Shown: in pieces, positions 36,183 through 47,009 of the stretch | Numbering within the stretch: the first letter of the stretch is position 1 | How the letters are laid out: each line of letters opens with the position of its first letter | Assembly (NCBI GenBank): GCA_022678445.1 | Contig: JALBWU010000001.1 | Coordinates: 186,001 to 250,000, forward strand | Direction: 5' to 3' | Length of the DNA stretch: 64,000 nucleotides | From: Candidatus Aramenus sp. CH1 | GTDB lineage: Archaea > Thermoproteota > Thermoprotei_A > Sulfolobales > Sulfolobaceae | Notes under the pieces: model-generated | Seen by the model: the letters and a program-made list of their open reading frames with translations, nothing else | Databases searched by the model: none | Told to the model about the DNA's origin: nothing | Program-made: the position numbers and the translations under genes

Positions 36183-37647
36183 TCTTCAACACCCTCTCTA
36201 CCCACCTCTTGGTTAATAACTTTTGTTTGCAGTCGTTGCAGACGTCCGTGTAGTCCTCCACGTCGTCTATCCCAAGGGAGGACAGCACTATGCTCACCCT
36301 GTTCTTGAGGCTGTAGGAGTCCAGGGGCTTACCGCAGTACCTGCACCTCACTACTTGGCTGGAGGAGGCGACGCTCTTCTTCAAGTCCTTTATCCTGGAG
36401 AGGCCCACGAGGGTTATGGCCTTCTCCGGGCAGTTCCTTATGCATCTCTGGGAGCCTATGCAATAGGACAAGTCGTAGTAGAGGGTGGTGGAGTCCCTAG
36501 TGGAGACCTGCTCGAAGACGAGCATCTGGCAGGACCTCACGCACACCCCACACAGGACGCACTTGTTAGGGTCAACAGCTACCTTGTAGACGCCGGGAAC
36601 TTCCTCCTCTTCGTCCTCCACGGTTGTCTCTTTGATTGCCCACAGCAGTAGCCCCCTCCTCCTGCTCCTCCCCATGACCAGCTCCTCCGGGACCTGCTTT
36701 CCCGGGAGAACTGGCATGCGGGACAGCTTCTCCATCCAGTCCTTGGCCTCAGCCTCGTCCTGGGCGAAGGGGAAGGAGACCTTGGTCCCCGGGAACTTCC
36801 TCATTGACGCTTCCATCCTGAGCTTCGCCACGTCCCTCAGCTCGCATGCCCTGTCAGGAGAGTACACAAGGGGGTAGAAACCAGAAGCGTAGGTCAACGC
36901 CAAGAAGGAGTCGTGGACTGAGGCGACGCAAGGGGCGATTAGGGGGTAGACGTACGCGCTATCCGTTCTAGGTACCTTGAGTGCCTTGTTGCATGTGAAC
37001 AGCACTATACTGGGCTTGTCCCTTGGGGCGTACTTGTTCAGGGCGTTGAGGAAGTGCACTACTTGGTCTGTCGTGAAGTTTGGTACCTCGAGGTAGCCCA
37101 GGAAGGACATCCCGGAGCAGAAGCCACAGGCGGAGCACTTCTCCGGGTCTGAGACATGGGGGCCCTCAAAGGACTTCTCGATCAAGGGACAGAGGGAGGA
37201 GAGGTAGTTCATCTCCCTCTCAAACTGTACCTCCTGTTGTAGGACTGGGTAGGGCTTGTAGTAATAGAGCTTCCCCCTGACCAGAGACCTCCTGGAGATG
37301 CTCTTCCTCCTCAGGGGCTGTACCCTCTTTGCCAAGTAGGACATCGACGCCTTGCTGACGTAGGCTAGGAGAAGCGCCTTCCCGTGCTCTTTCCCCTGGA
37401 ACCAGTCTAGGTAGACCCTCTCCACGGACAGTGGGTGGATGGGCGTAAAGTCGTCTATTCTTTCAAGGAAGTCCTCCAACTCTTTGTTTTCCCTCTCGCT
37501 CGCTACCACCAACGACTGAACCCCGTTATCCCTCAAGTCGTTCACTAGGTAATCGCCGAACTCCGCTATGTACGCCAGCCCTCCCTCCTCGAACACCTCT
37601 CTCAGCAGGTCGTCTCCCAAGTATTCCCTGACCTTCTTGGACACCAC
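36157..37647 (-). CDS. Polyferredoxin-like Fe-S protein, 496 aa, molybdoenzyme cluster
   Basis: Cys-rich: CSACGFCSG in the middle (about residue 172), CVLCGVCVRSC and CIGSQRCIRNCP (about 380-425) as a two-cluster ferredoxin domain, and a C-terminal zinc-ribbon-like CRYCGKP...CNDCKQ pair. The N-terminal 150 residues are of unknown type. Large accessory Fe-S proteins of this kind accompany the archaeal sulfur reductase (SreD in Acidianus ambivalens), so an electron-transfer role is plausible. Upstream gene of a run of overlapping genes ending at the NrfD subunit. Confidence 0.75.
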   Translation of the reverse strand: MVSKKVREYLGDDLLREVFEEGGLAYIAEFGDYLVNDLRDNGVQSLVVASERENKELEDFLERIDDFTPIHPLSVERVYLDWFQGKEHGKALLLAYVSKASMSYLAKRVQPLRRKSISRRSLVRGKLYYYKPYPVLQQEVQFEREMNYLSSLCPLIEKSFEGPHVSDPEKCSACGFCSGMSFLGYLEVPNFTTDQVVHFLNALNKYAPRDKPSIVLFTCNKALKVPRTDSAYVYPLIAPCVASVHDSFLALTYASGFYPLVYSPDRACELRDVAKLRMEASMRKFPGTKVSFPFAQDEAEAKDWMEKLSRMPVLPGKQVPEELVMGRSRRRGLLLWAIKETTVEDEEEEVPGVYKVAVDPNKCVLCGVCVRSCQMLVFEQVSTRDSTTLYYDLSYCIGSQRCIRNCPEKAITLVGLSRIKDLKKSVASSSQVVRCRYCGKPLDSYSLKNRVSIVLSSLGIDDVEDYTDVCNDCKQKLLTKRWVERVLKNGLRVNTR

Positions 37648-37731
37648 TACGCCGGTAAGAAGGACGATAAGCTACACCCTAGTTCTAGTCTCATTGCCCG
37701 GTTTAAAGTGGATATTTTCGAGAAAACGATA

Positions 37732-38490
37732 TTACTTAGAGGAAATATTTCCAGTCTGGTTCAACATGCTCTCGTAGACTTCCCTCGCCCTCTTGTAGTC
37801 CGGGAAGAGTTGCATCGCCTTTTCTACCTCTTGGAGGGCCTTCTCCCTCTCCCCTCCCAAGAACTCCGCCACAGCCAAGCTGACCATGAACTCGGGGTTT
37901 GCCTTTAGGCTTAGGGCTATCCTGAACTCACTCTCCGCTAGCTTGTAGTACTTGGTCTCCAGGTAGACCCTCCCCTTCACGAAGTGGAGGTAAGGGTTCT
38001 TGTTGTCGTACTCCAGTGCCCTATTTATCTCGTAGAGGGCGTCCAAGTACTTCCCCAAAGCGTAGAAGCACTCAGCCCTCATGAGCCTTGCCTCCACGTC
38101 GTCTGGTTTGAGCCTTATCACCTCGCCAAGCACGTTGAAGGCGTCCTCGAACTTCCCCTGCCTAAATAGGATATTTGCCTTTAACTTTTTGTAGTCATAG
38201 GAGTAGGGCATGATGTCCAGGGCCCTCTCCACTTGTTCTAACGCCTCTTCAGACTTGTTCATCTCGAAGAACAGGAGGGCCTTCTCGAAGTACAACGCGT
38301 GGGAGTACGAGAACCTCTCCGTCCCCTTGTCGAGCTCTTTCATCGCCTTCTCCTCGTCCCCAGAGAGGAGGTATGCCCTTGCCCTCAAGACGTAAGCTTC
38401 GGGCAAGTCGATTCCCTCAAGTAAGCGTAACACTTCCTCTGGCCTTTTTTCCTCCAATAACTTTAGCCCCTCCTCTATAGGGTCATCCAT
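37732..38490 (-). CDS. TPR-repeat protein, 252 aa
   Basis: Six to seven tetratricopeptide units of 34 residues, with typical A8/G/A20 spacing (for example SEEALEQVERALDIMPYSYD, YALGKYLDALYEINRALEYD, YYKLAESEFRIALSLKANPE). No signal peptide or membrane segment, so cytosolic. TPR proteins scaffold complexes; within this cluster it may help assemble the molybdoenzyme. Starts 78 nt beyond the upstream unknown gene. Confidence 0.82.
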   Translation of the reverse strand: MDDPIEEGLKLLEEKRPEEVLRLLEGIDLPEAYVLRARAYLLSGDEEKAMKELDKGTERFSYSHALYFEKALLFFEMNKSEEALEQVERALDIMPYSYDYKKLKANILFRQGKFEDAFNVLGEVIRLKPDDVEARLMRAECFYALGKYLDALYEINRALEYDNKNPYLHFVKGRVYLETKYYKLAESEFRIALSLKANPEFMVSLAVAEFLGGEREKALQEVEKAMQLFPDYKRAREVYESMLNQTGNISSK

Positions 38491-38568
38491 AATTTTAACT
38501 TCTCACAATGAGAATAAAAACCAATATATTGCTTCTCATTCATATCGAAAAAGTGAAGACAAGATTAA

Positions 38569-39435
38569 TTAAGAAGTGAGAGTCCGAACCGTTCCCATTT
38601 CAGACCTCAGTCCGAGGGACTTGGCCTTTTCGCAGACCTCCTCCACTGCCCTAGTCTTTCCCACGACGACAGCAAAGAAGGGAGAGGCAAAGGGATCCTT
38701 CATTAGCCCCCCGTACTTCCTCAAGGCAAATGGGTCCCTTACGGGAAACTTGTCGACTTTAAGGCCTTTCAGCCTCTCCACTGGTCTGCTGAGCCCAACC
38801 TCTTCGCTTAGGAGGAGCTCGTCCTCCCTAGACCTTATGACCTCTCCGAGCTCCTTATATACCTTGGAGTGGGACTCCAGGAACTCCTCCCCCTGCTTCA
38901 GTAGGTAGGGCTCAGTGGAGAGCATCCCGAGGACTGCCCTGTTGTGGACGGAGAGGGCCAGGAGTTCGCCCAGCTCGCCTATGAGGCAGTACTTTTCAGC
39001 TTGACAGGGCTTAAGCGAGAAGTTCGTCCTACCTTCTCCGAGGCCCCACCCGAAGAACTCATCCTCCCTAGTGAACTGTAGGTCGTCCACTACCCCCTTG
39101 ACTACCAGGGGGTTTAAGGAGAGGGCCTCCATGACCCTATCGTAGAGCCTGGAGCTCAGAGGTACTCCAACGTCCACGAACCTCAGCGTAGTCGCGGAGA
39201 CGCCTCCCTCCCTCTCTAGGGAGACTTCCCTTGAGAAGGCCTCGTCGCGCTTTAGCGAGAAGTACTGTATCACAACTTGGGCGTCAAAGGAGTAGGGCTT
39301 TGGAGAGTTGACAAAAACTAGCTTTACCTTTCCCCTACCTAAAAACAAGGAGAATGCCTTACCCAGGTCGCAAGTGACCATGATAGTCGAGGGATTGAAA
39401 CCGGCTTTAACGTAGTCCTCTAGGTAGTGTGGCAT
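38569..39435 (-). CDS. Unknown protein, 288 aa, molybdoenzyme cluster
   Basis: Not recognised. Alpha/beta composition, no membrane segment, four Cys including CQAEKYC. A segment VDVGVPLSSRLYDRVMEALS and the end PFFAVVVGKTRAVEEVCEKA look like globular soluble protein. Overlaps the wHTH regulator gene by 29 nt, so the two are cotranscribed. Confidence 0.6.
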   Translation of the reverse strand: MPHYLEDYVKAGFNPSTIMVTCDLGKAFSLFLGRGKVKLVFVNSPKPYSFDAQVVIQYFSLKRDEAFSREVSLEREGGVSATTLRFVDVGVPLSSRLYDRVMEALSLNPLVVKGVVDDLQFTREDEFFGWGLGEGRTNFSLKPCQAEKYCLIGELGELLALSVHNRAVLGMLSTEPYLLKQGEEFLESHSKVYKELGEVIRSREDELLLSEEVGLSRPVERLKGLKVDKFPVRDPFALRKYGGLMKDPFASPFFAVVVGKTRAVEEVCEKAKSLGLRSEMGTVRTLTS

Positions 39436-40045
39436 TTACCTTACCCACTATCTTCTCGATCTCCGGGCAGTAGTAGTTCAACTTTATCCCTTCCCTCCTG
39501 CACTTAGCTGCTATGGCGTATGGCCTCCCCTCGCCGTCGTAGGAGATGAGTACCCTGCACCCGTTTACCTCTACTGGGCTGAAGTAGTTCAACAACATCT
39601 CGGCTATCACCTTTTTGCTGTCATCGCTTACCTCGTTCAGCTTGTTGTACATCATCATGGCAATGGTTATGGGCTGGTTAAAGCAGACTATGAAGGGCGA
39701 GATCCCAGATGACGTGATTACCTTGTAGAAGTCGTCTATGAACTTCCCCAACTCCTCCTCGCTCCCACCGTACCGCCAGAGCTCTCTGAGGAGCTTGAGG
39801 CAGTTGGCCTTGACGTTCTTCTTGGCCGTGAAGATGTAGGTGAGCACGACCCCCCTTGGAGTAATCGTGAACCCCCTGGAGGACTTCTTTATGAGTCCCA
39901 GCTCAGTCAGCTTCAGAAAGAGCCTCCAAGCTGTAGCACTGGGGATCTTGGTTAGCTTGGAGAGCCTGTACGAAGTAAGGTGCAAGTGAAGCACAAAGTG
40001 CTCTAACACCAGGAGATCGTCGTCGTCCAGGGACAGCTTAACCAT
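39407..40045 (-). CDS. Winged-helix regulator of the molybdoenzyme cluster, 212 aa
   Basis: N-terminal winged helix (LVLEHFVLHLHLTSYRLSKL, SATAWRLFLKLTELGLIKKS, GFTITPRGVVLTYIF). The C-terminal domain has Cys pairs (ISPFIVCFNQ, VNGCRVLISY, AAKCRREG, YYCPEIE) that could hold a metal or respond to redox. First gene of the minus-strand operon, divergent from the catalytic subunit gene with a 277-bp shared promoter region, the usual place for a local regulator. Confidence 0.75.
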   Translation of the reverse strand: MVKLSLDDDDLLVLEHFVLHLHLTSYRLSKLTKIPSATAWRLFLKLTELGLIKKSSRGFTITPRGVVLTYIFTAKKNVKANCLKLLRELWRYGGSEEELGKFIDDFYKVITSSGISPFIVCFNQPITIAMMMYNKLNEVSDDSKKVIAEMLLNYFSPVEVNGCRVLISYDGEGRPYAIAAKCRREGIKLNYYCPEIEKIVGKVNATLPRGLR

Positions 40046-40322
40046 TATAAAGATAAATTGTATACTAACCTTAAAAATTTTCTTATTAAAGTCTATTTAA
40101 ATTTATATCCTAATCATGACTAAGGAATGATGTAGAGAAACTTCCGGACCTATACCGAAAATTATGGATCAAGTGTTTTAAGTTTCACATTTATGTTTAA
40201 TCAGCGTAGTTTGTGGTAAATCAATTGCACTTGTTGACTAGAAATTATGTATAATTGGAAATATCGATTGTCTGAAGTAAACGTTTAAAAAAATGGCGTG
40301 AGAGAACGTCTGGAGAACGGGA
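40046..40322. promoter_or_regulatory. Divergent promoter region of the molybdoenzyme cluster
   Basis: AT-rich spacer. On the plus strand CGTTTAAAAAA (about 40281-40291) is a probable TATA box for the catalytic subunit, with TGGAGA about 14 nt before its ATG. On the minus strand AT-rich runs just beyond 40045 (complement of TATAAAGATAAATTG) serve the regulator gene. I see no clear operator repeat. Confidence 0.55.
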
Positions 40323-43300
40323 ATGAGCCAGCTAAAGGTAACTAGGCGTGACTTCCTAAAGATAAGCGGTTTCACTGCTGTAGGTACAGCCTTACTCCTT
40401 GGATTACCCTCTACTGTGGACAAGGTATTTACCTCCGTCTCCAACGACGTCACCTACACTCCCAATTACCCCAACGACGAGATAGTCTACACAAACTGCT
40501 TCCAGTGCTTGGGAAGATGTGCAATAGAGGTAGTCAGAACTCCACAGGGATTCCCCAGGTTTGTAACGGGGACAATTGGGTGGCACATAAACGATGGAGG
40601 AGTGTGTCCAAGGGGCGCGTCAGACGTCTACTACTACTTCGTCCCCGCTAGGCTGAGGTATCCCTTGTTGAGGGCAGGGCCTAGGGGATCTGGTCAATGG
40701 ATGGCCATAGACTACGACACGGCCTTCGACATAATCGTCAACGGAGCAAACGCCCAGTCTTGGTCAAAGCTGGGGTTGAACCCGTCAGACCTTGGCGTGG
40801 GAAACTTCCCTGGCTTACTGAAGATAAGGGAGACGAACCCACACGCGTTGGCCTACTTCCAAGGCAGAGACCAGCTTGTCCCTGGAATTGACGCGGGCTT
40901 CTTCGCGGGTAACTTCGGCACAGCGAACAGCGGAGCTCACGGCGGATTCTGTTCAATGAACGTCTACACGGCTGGCGTTTACGTCACGGGAGGCCCTGTG
41001 TGGGAGTACGCTGGGCCAGACGAGGAGAGGGCCCAGTACTTCGTGCTAGCAGGGCTGGCTGGAGACCACTTCCCCAACTGGATGAGGAGGATCATCGCCA
41101 GGATAAGGGAGAACGGTGGTAAAGTCCTCACCATTGCCCCCGAGAGGTTCGGCTTCTACAGCGTCTCCGACGAGCACCTCTACATCAACCCAGCTACTGA
41201 CGGAGCCCTCGCAATGGGCTGGATAAGGGTGTTGGTAGACTTCCACTACTACGTGTACAAGGTGAGGCAGGGCAAGACCGTGCTCAACCCCATAACCCTA
41301 CAGCCAGTCACCCCTGCCACTAACCCGAGCAGTGGGCAGGCAGTGATGCAAACTATCACGCCGAGCGGTCAAGTGGTTCAGTTACCACAGCTCGGCGATA
41401 TACCCTCAACTGCAGTATTCCCGCACATAGATGAGGAGTTCCTTAGATACTACACTAACTTGTCGTGGCTGGTCATAGTCAATCCCAACCCCGCTAACGG
41501 CGACGCCCTAGACCCAACCGACCCCAACGCTGGTAGCAACGTGGGCCTCCACTTGAGGATGCCAGTCAAGAACCCCCTGTACGCTAAGCCGCAGAAGATA
41601 GAGGCCACGACGTCTTCTGGCAAGACAGTATCTATCACGTTCCCCGCCCACACTTGGTTAGAGGCGATAATGGGGAGCGACGGCAACGTGTACTCATTCG
41701 TCGACACGCCGTGGCAGAATGGAGTAATGCCCATACTTACGTTGGACGAGCTACCCCAGAGCATGCAGTCGCAGATAGTCCAAGTGCCCTACAAGCTTAA
41801 GAACGGGCAGACCGTGAAGGTGCCCGCAATTCAGGTCACAGTTCCAGCCTCCCCTAACGGCCAAAACATAACGTTGACCGTAACCACGGCCTTTGAGCTT
41901 TTCAGGGCTGAGTTGATGAACTACGACCCGTACACTCCGTATTCCCAGTCCCCACAGTTTGGTGCCTTGAACGTAGCCGACGTAACTGGAATACCCCACA
42001 ACACAGTAGTAAGGACAGCAAACGAAATGGCCGTAGTAGCCTTCCAAAAGGCAATTGAGCAACCGGCACAGTGGGTAGACTACCTAGGGAGATACCACAG
42101 CACAGTAACAGGGAGGCCAGTCTCAATATACTTCATGAGAGGGCTCGCGGCTCACGGAAACGGCTTCATGTCCGCCTCAGCTTATTACTACCTAGTGCTA
42201 CTGCTTGGCGCTTGGGACAACCCCGGTGCTGACTTGTACAAGTACCCGTACCCGCACTACTTCCCTGGACACGCAGTACCTCCGCACCCACTTGCGAACA
42301 CTCCGTCAATTGACCCCGACCTCGCAGGTGTGAAGGCCCCCGCGGGAGGAAGAGCAGGCTTCCTGAAGAACGAGCTCATCTACAACGACGGTACTGTGGA
42401 CATTGTAAGCGTAAGCGTAGTCCCGGCGGGTCCATATGGGTTCCCAGACGGCCCCGACGACCTAGTGATATACAAGAACGGGAGGCCCTTGCTAGTCGAC
42501 AGGGGCTACAGCTGGGAGATGCCCTTGACAACGCAGAGGTCGATCTCCGCGGTCGCCTACACGGCCTACTTAGCTAACAAGTATGCGAGCAAAGGGATAT
42601 TCCCCTACCAGATACAAGCAATGATGTGGTATATAACTGCGCCTTACTGGAACAACGCGTACACCTTGACTGACATACTACAGAAGGTGACTGAGACCGA
42701 CCAGAACGGAAACTACTACGTCCCCTTCACCATCAGCGTCGACTTGTTTATGCAAGAGACAAACAACGTAGTCGACCTAGTAGTCCCAGACCTCTCCTTC
42801 CTTGAGATCTACGGCTTCCACTCCACTTTTGACAGGCCTACTAGCCTACCTCAGGGACCCTCTGACTCGCTGAACTGGCCTGCCTTACCGGCCCTCTACC
42901 CGGTCCTGTCTAACGGCGACTTCATGCTGACCCTGTTGTGGCTATTGAGGGGATACCCCAACCAGAAGGCCAACCCCAACCTCTCTATCTCGCCCACGAA
43001 TAACCCACATTACACGACGCAGGATCCAGTCACCGGCTTACCGCTGATAAGTCCCATCGATTTACACGACCCAGTGACCGGACAGCAAATCTTTACCCAA
43101 GGTCAGCCCGGGCTCATCTCCACTGGGATGTACATTCTGAAGTCTGGGACGTTGCTCGCGGGCTATGGCGACAACTTCCAGTACATCCTGGCAAACGAAG
43201 AGGGCGCAGGAGTACCCAACAACCAGCAGTTGAAGCTCTACGCTTCCTTCGTCCCCAACGGAGTGGACCAGAGCACCGTGATAAACCAGATACTCACCCA

Positions 43301-44681
43301 AGTGCCACAAGGCCAGACGTTCTCCACTGCAAACACGTACAAGATCGCCGCAAACCAGAGGTCCTCTGGCATAGAGCACTACTTCAGGATCCAGGTGCAG
43401 TTCCAACCACTCCTACAGGCCATGTTGCAGACCATAATCAACAACTACGCGAGCGGTCAGATGACGCTGGACGACATAAACCCAGGGATAGTGAAGGTGG
43501 GCAAAGGCGGAGCAGTCTACGTGCTACCGCCGTCAATTAGGTACTTGAGGAACGTCAACATGTTCTACTTTAGGGGATGGGGAGCGTTCATGCCAGGAGG
43601 CTATGGCAACATTGGCCTGCCGTGGATCCACAGGATATACTTGGAGTACCTGCAGAAGTTTAGGTTGGCCGCAGCGGGGAAGTGGAAGGGCTACAACGCC
43701 GCCTATTACTACTACTACAAGATGACAGGGAACAGCGCCTTCCTAGTATCGTCTGTCTTGCCAAACGACAGCTACGGTCAAGCTCTAGCCAAGAACATAC
43801 TGGACTACCACAGGCCCTTCGGAGGCTACTACCCACCCCCAACTTGGAAGTCTGAGATCACAAGCGACGGGGTAGACTTGAGCGAGTACCCGTTGACCTT
43901 CTTCGTGAGGAGGCACGACAGGACTTACCACAGCTGGTCCTTCAACGTCCCGTGGCTAACGGCAATGATGCCGTACACCCCAGTGATGCTAAGCGTCAAG
44001 GACCCATACGTGCAGTCCATGGGGATTAAGAGCGGAGACTTCGTGACCTTCGAGGCAATAAACGAGCCGTGGAGCGGAGGACTGAGGACTCAGCTCACCG
44101 CCGTGGCTTTCTTGGACGAGGCCACTAGGCCAGGGGCGGCGTGGGTTATAGTGTCGGCGCAAGCGCTGCCAGGTTTCAGGGGAATGACGCCAGACTCTCC
44201 GCAGGTAAAGTACAGCGTGCTTAACAACTGGGCCAATATACTCTATATGCCCCCTTCTAGGGGAGGGATGCTATCGCCAGACACCGACAACGCTTTCCCG
44301 ATAATGAACTTGGACCCCATCACTGGGCAAACCGTGTGGCACGACTCCAGGATAAAGATCATAGGCAAGGCCAACGTCAACCAAGTGCAGGTAACTGCAA
44401 ACAAGTTCATCTACATGGGTAAGGACTTCAGCAACCAGGATATACTGTCGACCATAGTGTCGCAGATAGGCGGACAGATCTCGGTCAAGAACGCTCCAGC
44501 AACTCCTGCCTTCGCCCAGCAGGTCACGGTGCCACACTTAAGATTCGACGCTAACAACATACAGAGCACCTCCCTGTGGAGCTACGTGTCGCCCAGCTCC
44601 TTGGCCCAGAACAACTACGTAATAGGAAACTACAAGGTGAGGTATGGGTTCGCGGCAGAGCCCACCTCATCTTCCTCTTAA
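40323..44681 (+). CDS. Tat-exported molybdopterin oxidoreductase catalytic subunit (sulfur/polysulfide/tetrathionate reductase-like), 1452 aa
   Basis: DMSO-reductase superfamily. Tat signal [22 protein letters not shown] places it outside the membrane. [4Fe-4S] ligands Cys59, Cys62, Cys66 and Cys95 ([10 protein letters not shown]...GGVCPRG). Cys210 in AHGGFCSMN is a likely molybdenum ligand, as in polysulfide/thiosulfate reductases and formate dehydrogenases of Cys type. The C-terminal molybdopterin-dinucleotide fold is present ([20 protein letters not shown]). It is much longer than PsrA or SreA-type enzymes as I recall them (roughly 750-1050 aa), with Thr/Gln/Pro-rich insertions. Substrate cannot be read from sequence; inorganic sulfur compounds are the best guess given the lineage. 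Confidence 0.88.
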   Translation: MSQLKVTRRDFLKISGFTAVGTALLLGLPSTVDKVFTSVSNDVTYTPNYPNDEIVYTNCFQCLGRCAIEVVRTPQGFPRFVTGTIGWHINDGGVCPRGASDVYYYFVPARLRYPLLRAGPRGSGQWMAIDYDTAFDIIVNGANAQSWSKLGLNPSDLGVGNFPGLLKIRETNPHALAYFQGRDQLVPGIDAGFFAGNFGTANSGAHGGFCSMNVYTAGVYVTGGPVWEYAGPDEERAQYFVLAGLAGDHFPNWMRRIIARIRENGGKVLTIAPERFGFYSVSDEHLYINPATDGALAMGWIRVLVDFHYYVYKVRQGKTVLNPITLQPVTPATNPSSGQAVMQTITPSGQVVQLPQLGDIPSTAVFPHIDEEFLRYYTNLSWLVIVNPNPANGDALDPTDPNAGSNVGLHLRMPVKNPLYAKPQKIEATTSSGKTVSITFPAHTWLEAIMGSDGNVYSFVDTPWQNGVMPILTLDELPQSMQSQIVQVPYKLKNGQTVKVPAIQVTVPASPNGQNITLTVTTAFELFRAELMNYDPYTPYSQSPQFGALNVADVTGIPHNTVVRTANEMAVVAFQKAIEQPAQWVDYLGRYHSTVTGRPVSIYFMRGLAAHGNGFMSASAYYYLVLLLGAWDNPGADLYKYPYPHYFPGHAVPPHPLANTPSIDPDLAGVKAPAGGRAGFLKNELIYNDGTVDIVSVSVVPAGPYGFPDGPDDLVIYKNGRPLLVDRGYSWEMPLTTQRSISAVAYTAYLANKYASKGIFPYQIQAMMWYITAPYWNNAYTLTDILQKVTETDQNGNYYVPFTISVDLFMQETNNVVDLVVPDLSFLEIYGFHSTFDRPTSLPQGPSDSLNWPALPALYPVLSNGDFMLTLLWLLRGYPNQKANPNLSISPTNNPHYTTQDPVTGLPLISPIDLHDPVTGQQIFTQGQPGLISTGMYILKSGTLLAGYGDNFQYILANEEGAGVPNNQQLKLYASFVPNGVDQSTVINQILTQVPQGQTFSTANTYKIAANQRSSGIEHYFRIQVQFQPLLQAMLQTIINNYASGQMTLDDINPGIVKVGKGGAVYVLPPSIRYLRNVNMFYFRGWGAFMPGGYGNIGLPWIHRIYLEYLQKFRLAAAGKWKGYNAAYYYYYKMTGNSAFLVSSVLPNDSYGQALAKNILDYHRPFGGYYPPPTWKSEITSDGVDLSEYPLTFFVRRHDRTYHSWSFNVPWLTAMMPYTPVMLSVKDPYVQSMGIKSGDFVTFEAINEPWSGGLRTQLTAVAFLDEATRPGAAWVIVSAQALPGFRGMTPDSPQVKYSVLNNWANILYMPPSRGGMLSPDTDNAFPIMNLDPITGQTVWHDSRIKIIGKANVNQVQVTANKFIYMGKDFSNQDILSTIVSQIGGQISVKNAPATPAFAQQVTVPHLRFDANNIQSTSLWSYVSPSSLAQNNYVIGNYKVRYGFAAEPTSSSS

Positions 44682-44691
44682 GGTGACCTAA

Positions 44692-45516
44692 ATGTCGTCC
44701 AACCCTAACCTAAACATATACCAAGGAGGGGTAGAGTACTCCATACCCTTCCACCCCAAGGCAAACTACGCAATAATAACTGACCTGAACAAGTGCTTCG
44801 GCTGCGGAGGCTGTCAGATGTCATGTAAGGAGTGGAACACCTCTGGGATGTTCGGGCCCCTCCCAGACCTAAACCCCTACGGAGACCTAGACGTGATGTT
44901 CTGGCTGAGGGTGCTCTACATAGAGATAGGGGAGTGGCCACAGACTAAAGTGTACAACATACCAATAAACTGCTTCCACTGCCTTAACGCCCCATGTGTG
45001 GAGGTGTGTCCAGTAGGCGCTACCTTCAAGAGAGTGGAGGACGGTATAGTGCTGGTGGACTACACCAAGTGCATAGGCTGTAAGTACTGCATCTACGGCT
45101 GTCCCTACGGGAACAGGCTGTTCGACCCAATAGAGGGAGTGGTCAAGAAGTGTACCCACTGCTTCGACAGGATCTACGATCCCAACTTGCCGCCAGAGGA
45201 GAGGATACCAGCGTGTATACACGGGTGCATGGTACAAGCCAGGATATGGGCTAACGTGTTAGATCCCACAGACCCTGGAACCATACTGTTTGTGGACAAG
45301 GGAGGTTTCGTCCTAGGCCCAGAGACCGGTGCCAACCCAGCTAGCGGTTACCTCCCGTGGAGGAGCAAATACGCTGCTGATAACGACGTACCTCTGCTAT
45401 CTCAAGCCGAGTATTATAACGTCTGGACCGGGAACGGCGTAGTACAGCTTGGAGCACAAGGTAACAACTCAACGTATGACGAGGAAAACCCACCCTCTAA
45501 CTCTTCCAACTCCTAA
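44692..45516 (+). CDS. Four-cluster Fe-S electron-transfer subunit (DmsB/PsrB/NrfC type), 274 aa
   Basis: Four Cys groups: Cys35/38/41/45 ([11 protein letters not shown]), [30 protein letters not shown] and CTHCFDR...CIHGC. This is the standard electron wire between a molybdenum subunit and an NrfD membrane anchor. No signal peptide, so it is probably exported with the Tat-bearing partner. Starts 10 nt after the catalytic gene. Confidence 0.93.
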   Translation: MSSNPNLNIYQGGVEYSIPFHPKANYAIITDLNKCFGCGGCQMSCKEWNTSGMFGPLPDLNPYGDLDVMFWLRVLYIEIGEWPQTKVYNIPINCFHCLNAPCVEVCPVGATFKRVEDGIVLVDYTKCIGCKYCIYGCPYGNRLFDPIEGVVKKCTHCFDRIYDPNLPPEERIPACIHGCMVQARIWANVLDPTDPGTILFVDKGGFVLGPETGANPASGYLPWRSKYAADNDVPLLSQAEYYNVWTGNGVVQLGAQGNNSTYDEENPPSNSSNS

Positions 45517-45531
45517 AGGTAGGTTTTTTTT

Positions 45532-46191
45532 ATGTCAGACCTCCCCGCAGTTAGGTTTTACGTGTACGACACCTTTTCCGAGATATTTTTCTATAAGATT
45601 AACGACGACGAGTACAAGGTAATGATAGACAAGGTGAACAAGGTAAGCGAGGGCCTAGGCCAAGCTATAAAAGAGGTAAGCGGAGTAGACTTTCTCAGGA
45701 TCGCGAAAAAGTTCTCCGAGATCAAGAAAAAGGATTACGCCATAGAGTACACGACCCTTTTCCTGACGGGTCTTGGATTTAAACCTCTAATGCCAGTGGA
45801 GAGTAGGAGAACTTTCGCGATCTCTGGTGAGAAACAAGCTCTTAGACAGTACTTGGACATAACCTCCTTTTACGAGAGGAGGGGTGTGGTCCCCAAGGTC
45901 ACAGGGAGCTTTATACATGAACCGGACCACATAACTACGATTTTGGCCTTCATGGCCCTATTGGTGAGGGAAGAGATTGAGGAGAGGAAGGAGGGGAAGG
46001 ACTTCCTGAAGACCGTGAAGGAGGAGAGCGAGTTCTTGAACAGGCACGTGGTGAACTGGGTCATAGACTGGGCCAGGGACGTTGTGAGCGACCCTAGGGC
46101 TAACTTGTTCAAGGTGGTGTGCGAGGAACTAGCAAAGTGGATAGAATTTGACTACAGGGAGATATCCAAGGTGTTGCCAAAGGTCGTGTAA
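45532..46191 (+). CDS. TorD/DmsD-family molybdoenzyme chaperone, 219 aa
   Basis: All-helical protein with the signature EPDHI in SFIHEPDHITTILAFMALL (residues about 124-142), which in TorD-type proteins supports cofactor insertion and Tat proofreading. Corresponds in position to SreE of archaeal sulfur reductase operons. Third gene of the plus-strand operon, 15 nt after the Fe-S subunit. Confidence 0.88.
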   Translation: MSDLPAVRFYVYDTFSEIFFYKINDDEYKVMIDKVNKVSEGLGQAIKEVSGVDFLRIAKKFSEIKKKDYAIEYTTLFLTGLGFKPLMPVESRRTFAISGEKQALRQYLDITSFYERRGVVPKVTGSFIHEPDHITTILAFMALLVREEIEERKEGKDFLKTVKEESEFLNRHVVNWVIDWARDVVSDPRANLFKVVCEELAKWIEFDYREISKVLPKVV

Positions 46192-46205
46192 CTTCAGCTA
46201 GCTTT

Positions 46206-46997
46206 TTACGGGTTGTTGGCCCAAACCGTCTTGAAGTCGTAGCCGTAGATCAGCATCATCTCTGCCTCCTTGTCAACCTCCCTCACTGCACTAACGTACT
46301 TCTTCACGCCCTCCATCCTGTCTTGGTTACACACTGTTATACCAGCGTAGCCGTCTGTGAACTGCCATATCTTGCACTCCTGGAGGATGGGGGAGACGTC
46401 CTCGATCTTCTTGGAGAAGATGGAGAACACTATGGAGTCGAGGTTGCCCAAGTCGACCACTGGGACGATCATTATCAGCCCCCTGAACTTCAAGTTCTTT
46501 ATGTGCTTCTCCACCTTCTTTGTCGCGACCCCCAGGCTCTTGGCTATCTTCGAGGACGACATCCTCGGGTCCTTCCTGAGCAGGTCGAGGATTTTGAGGT
46601 CGAGCTGGGAGAGCTTTACCTTGAACTGTGCAGGGAAGTAGGTGAGCACCGGCTCCCCAAGGACCTTCTGCATGTACCCTAGCCTGTCCTTTATCTCAGC
46701 TGAGTCCCTGCCGTAGACGCCGTATACGTTGTACCACTCCAAGCACTTGAGCCTAAAGGATATCCAGTCAGCGTCGAAGTCCTTGTAGTTCTTGAACACT
46801 ACGTAGGTCTGGACGAAGCCGAGGAGGTTGGGGTTAACGTAGAGCTTAAACCCCTTTAGTGTACCACTGTCCAAGAGCTTCTTAAACCTGTAGTTCAAGC
46901 TCGCAGGGTTAAGCCCAAGGAGGGCGGCTATCCTCCTCTGGGATATCCTACCGTCCTTAAGGAGGTAGAAAACTATCTTCTTGTCTACTGCGTCCAT
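46206..46997 (-). CDS. Lrp/AsnC-type regulator with two winged-helix segments, 263 aa
   Basis: Two HTH units: residues about 4-55 (DKKIVFYLLKDGRISQRRIA) and about 132-185 (LDLKILDLLRKDPRMSSSKI). Each is followed by a short alpha/beta segment, like a tandem Lrp without complete RAM domains. Convergent with the chaperone gene. It may control the molybdoenzyme operon or the DUF1059 genes next door; no operator recognised. Confidence 0.75.
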   Translation of the reverse strand: MDAVDKKIVFYLLKDGRISQRRIAALLGLNPASLNYRFKKLLDSGTLKGFKLYVNPNLLGFVQTYVVFKNYKDFDADWISFRLKCLEWYNVYGVYGRDSAEIKDRLGYMQKVLGEPVLTYFPAQFKVKLSQLDLKILDLLRKDPRMSSSKIAKSLGVATKKVEKHIKNLKFRGLIMIVPVVDLGNLDSIVFSIFSKKIEDVSPILQECKIWQFTDGYAGITVCNQDRMEGVKKYVSAVREVDKEAEMMLIYGYDFKTVWANNP

Positions 46998-47009
46998 CTC
47001 TTGATTTCC

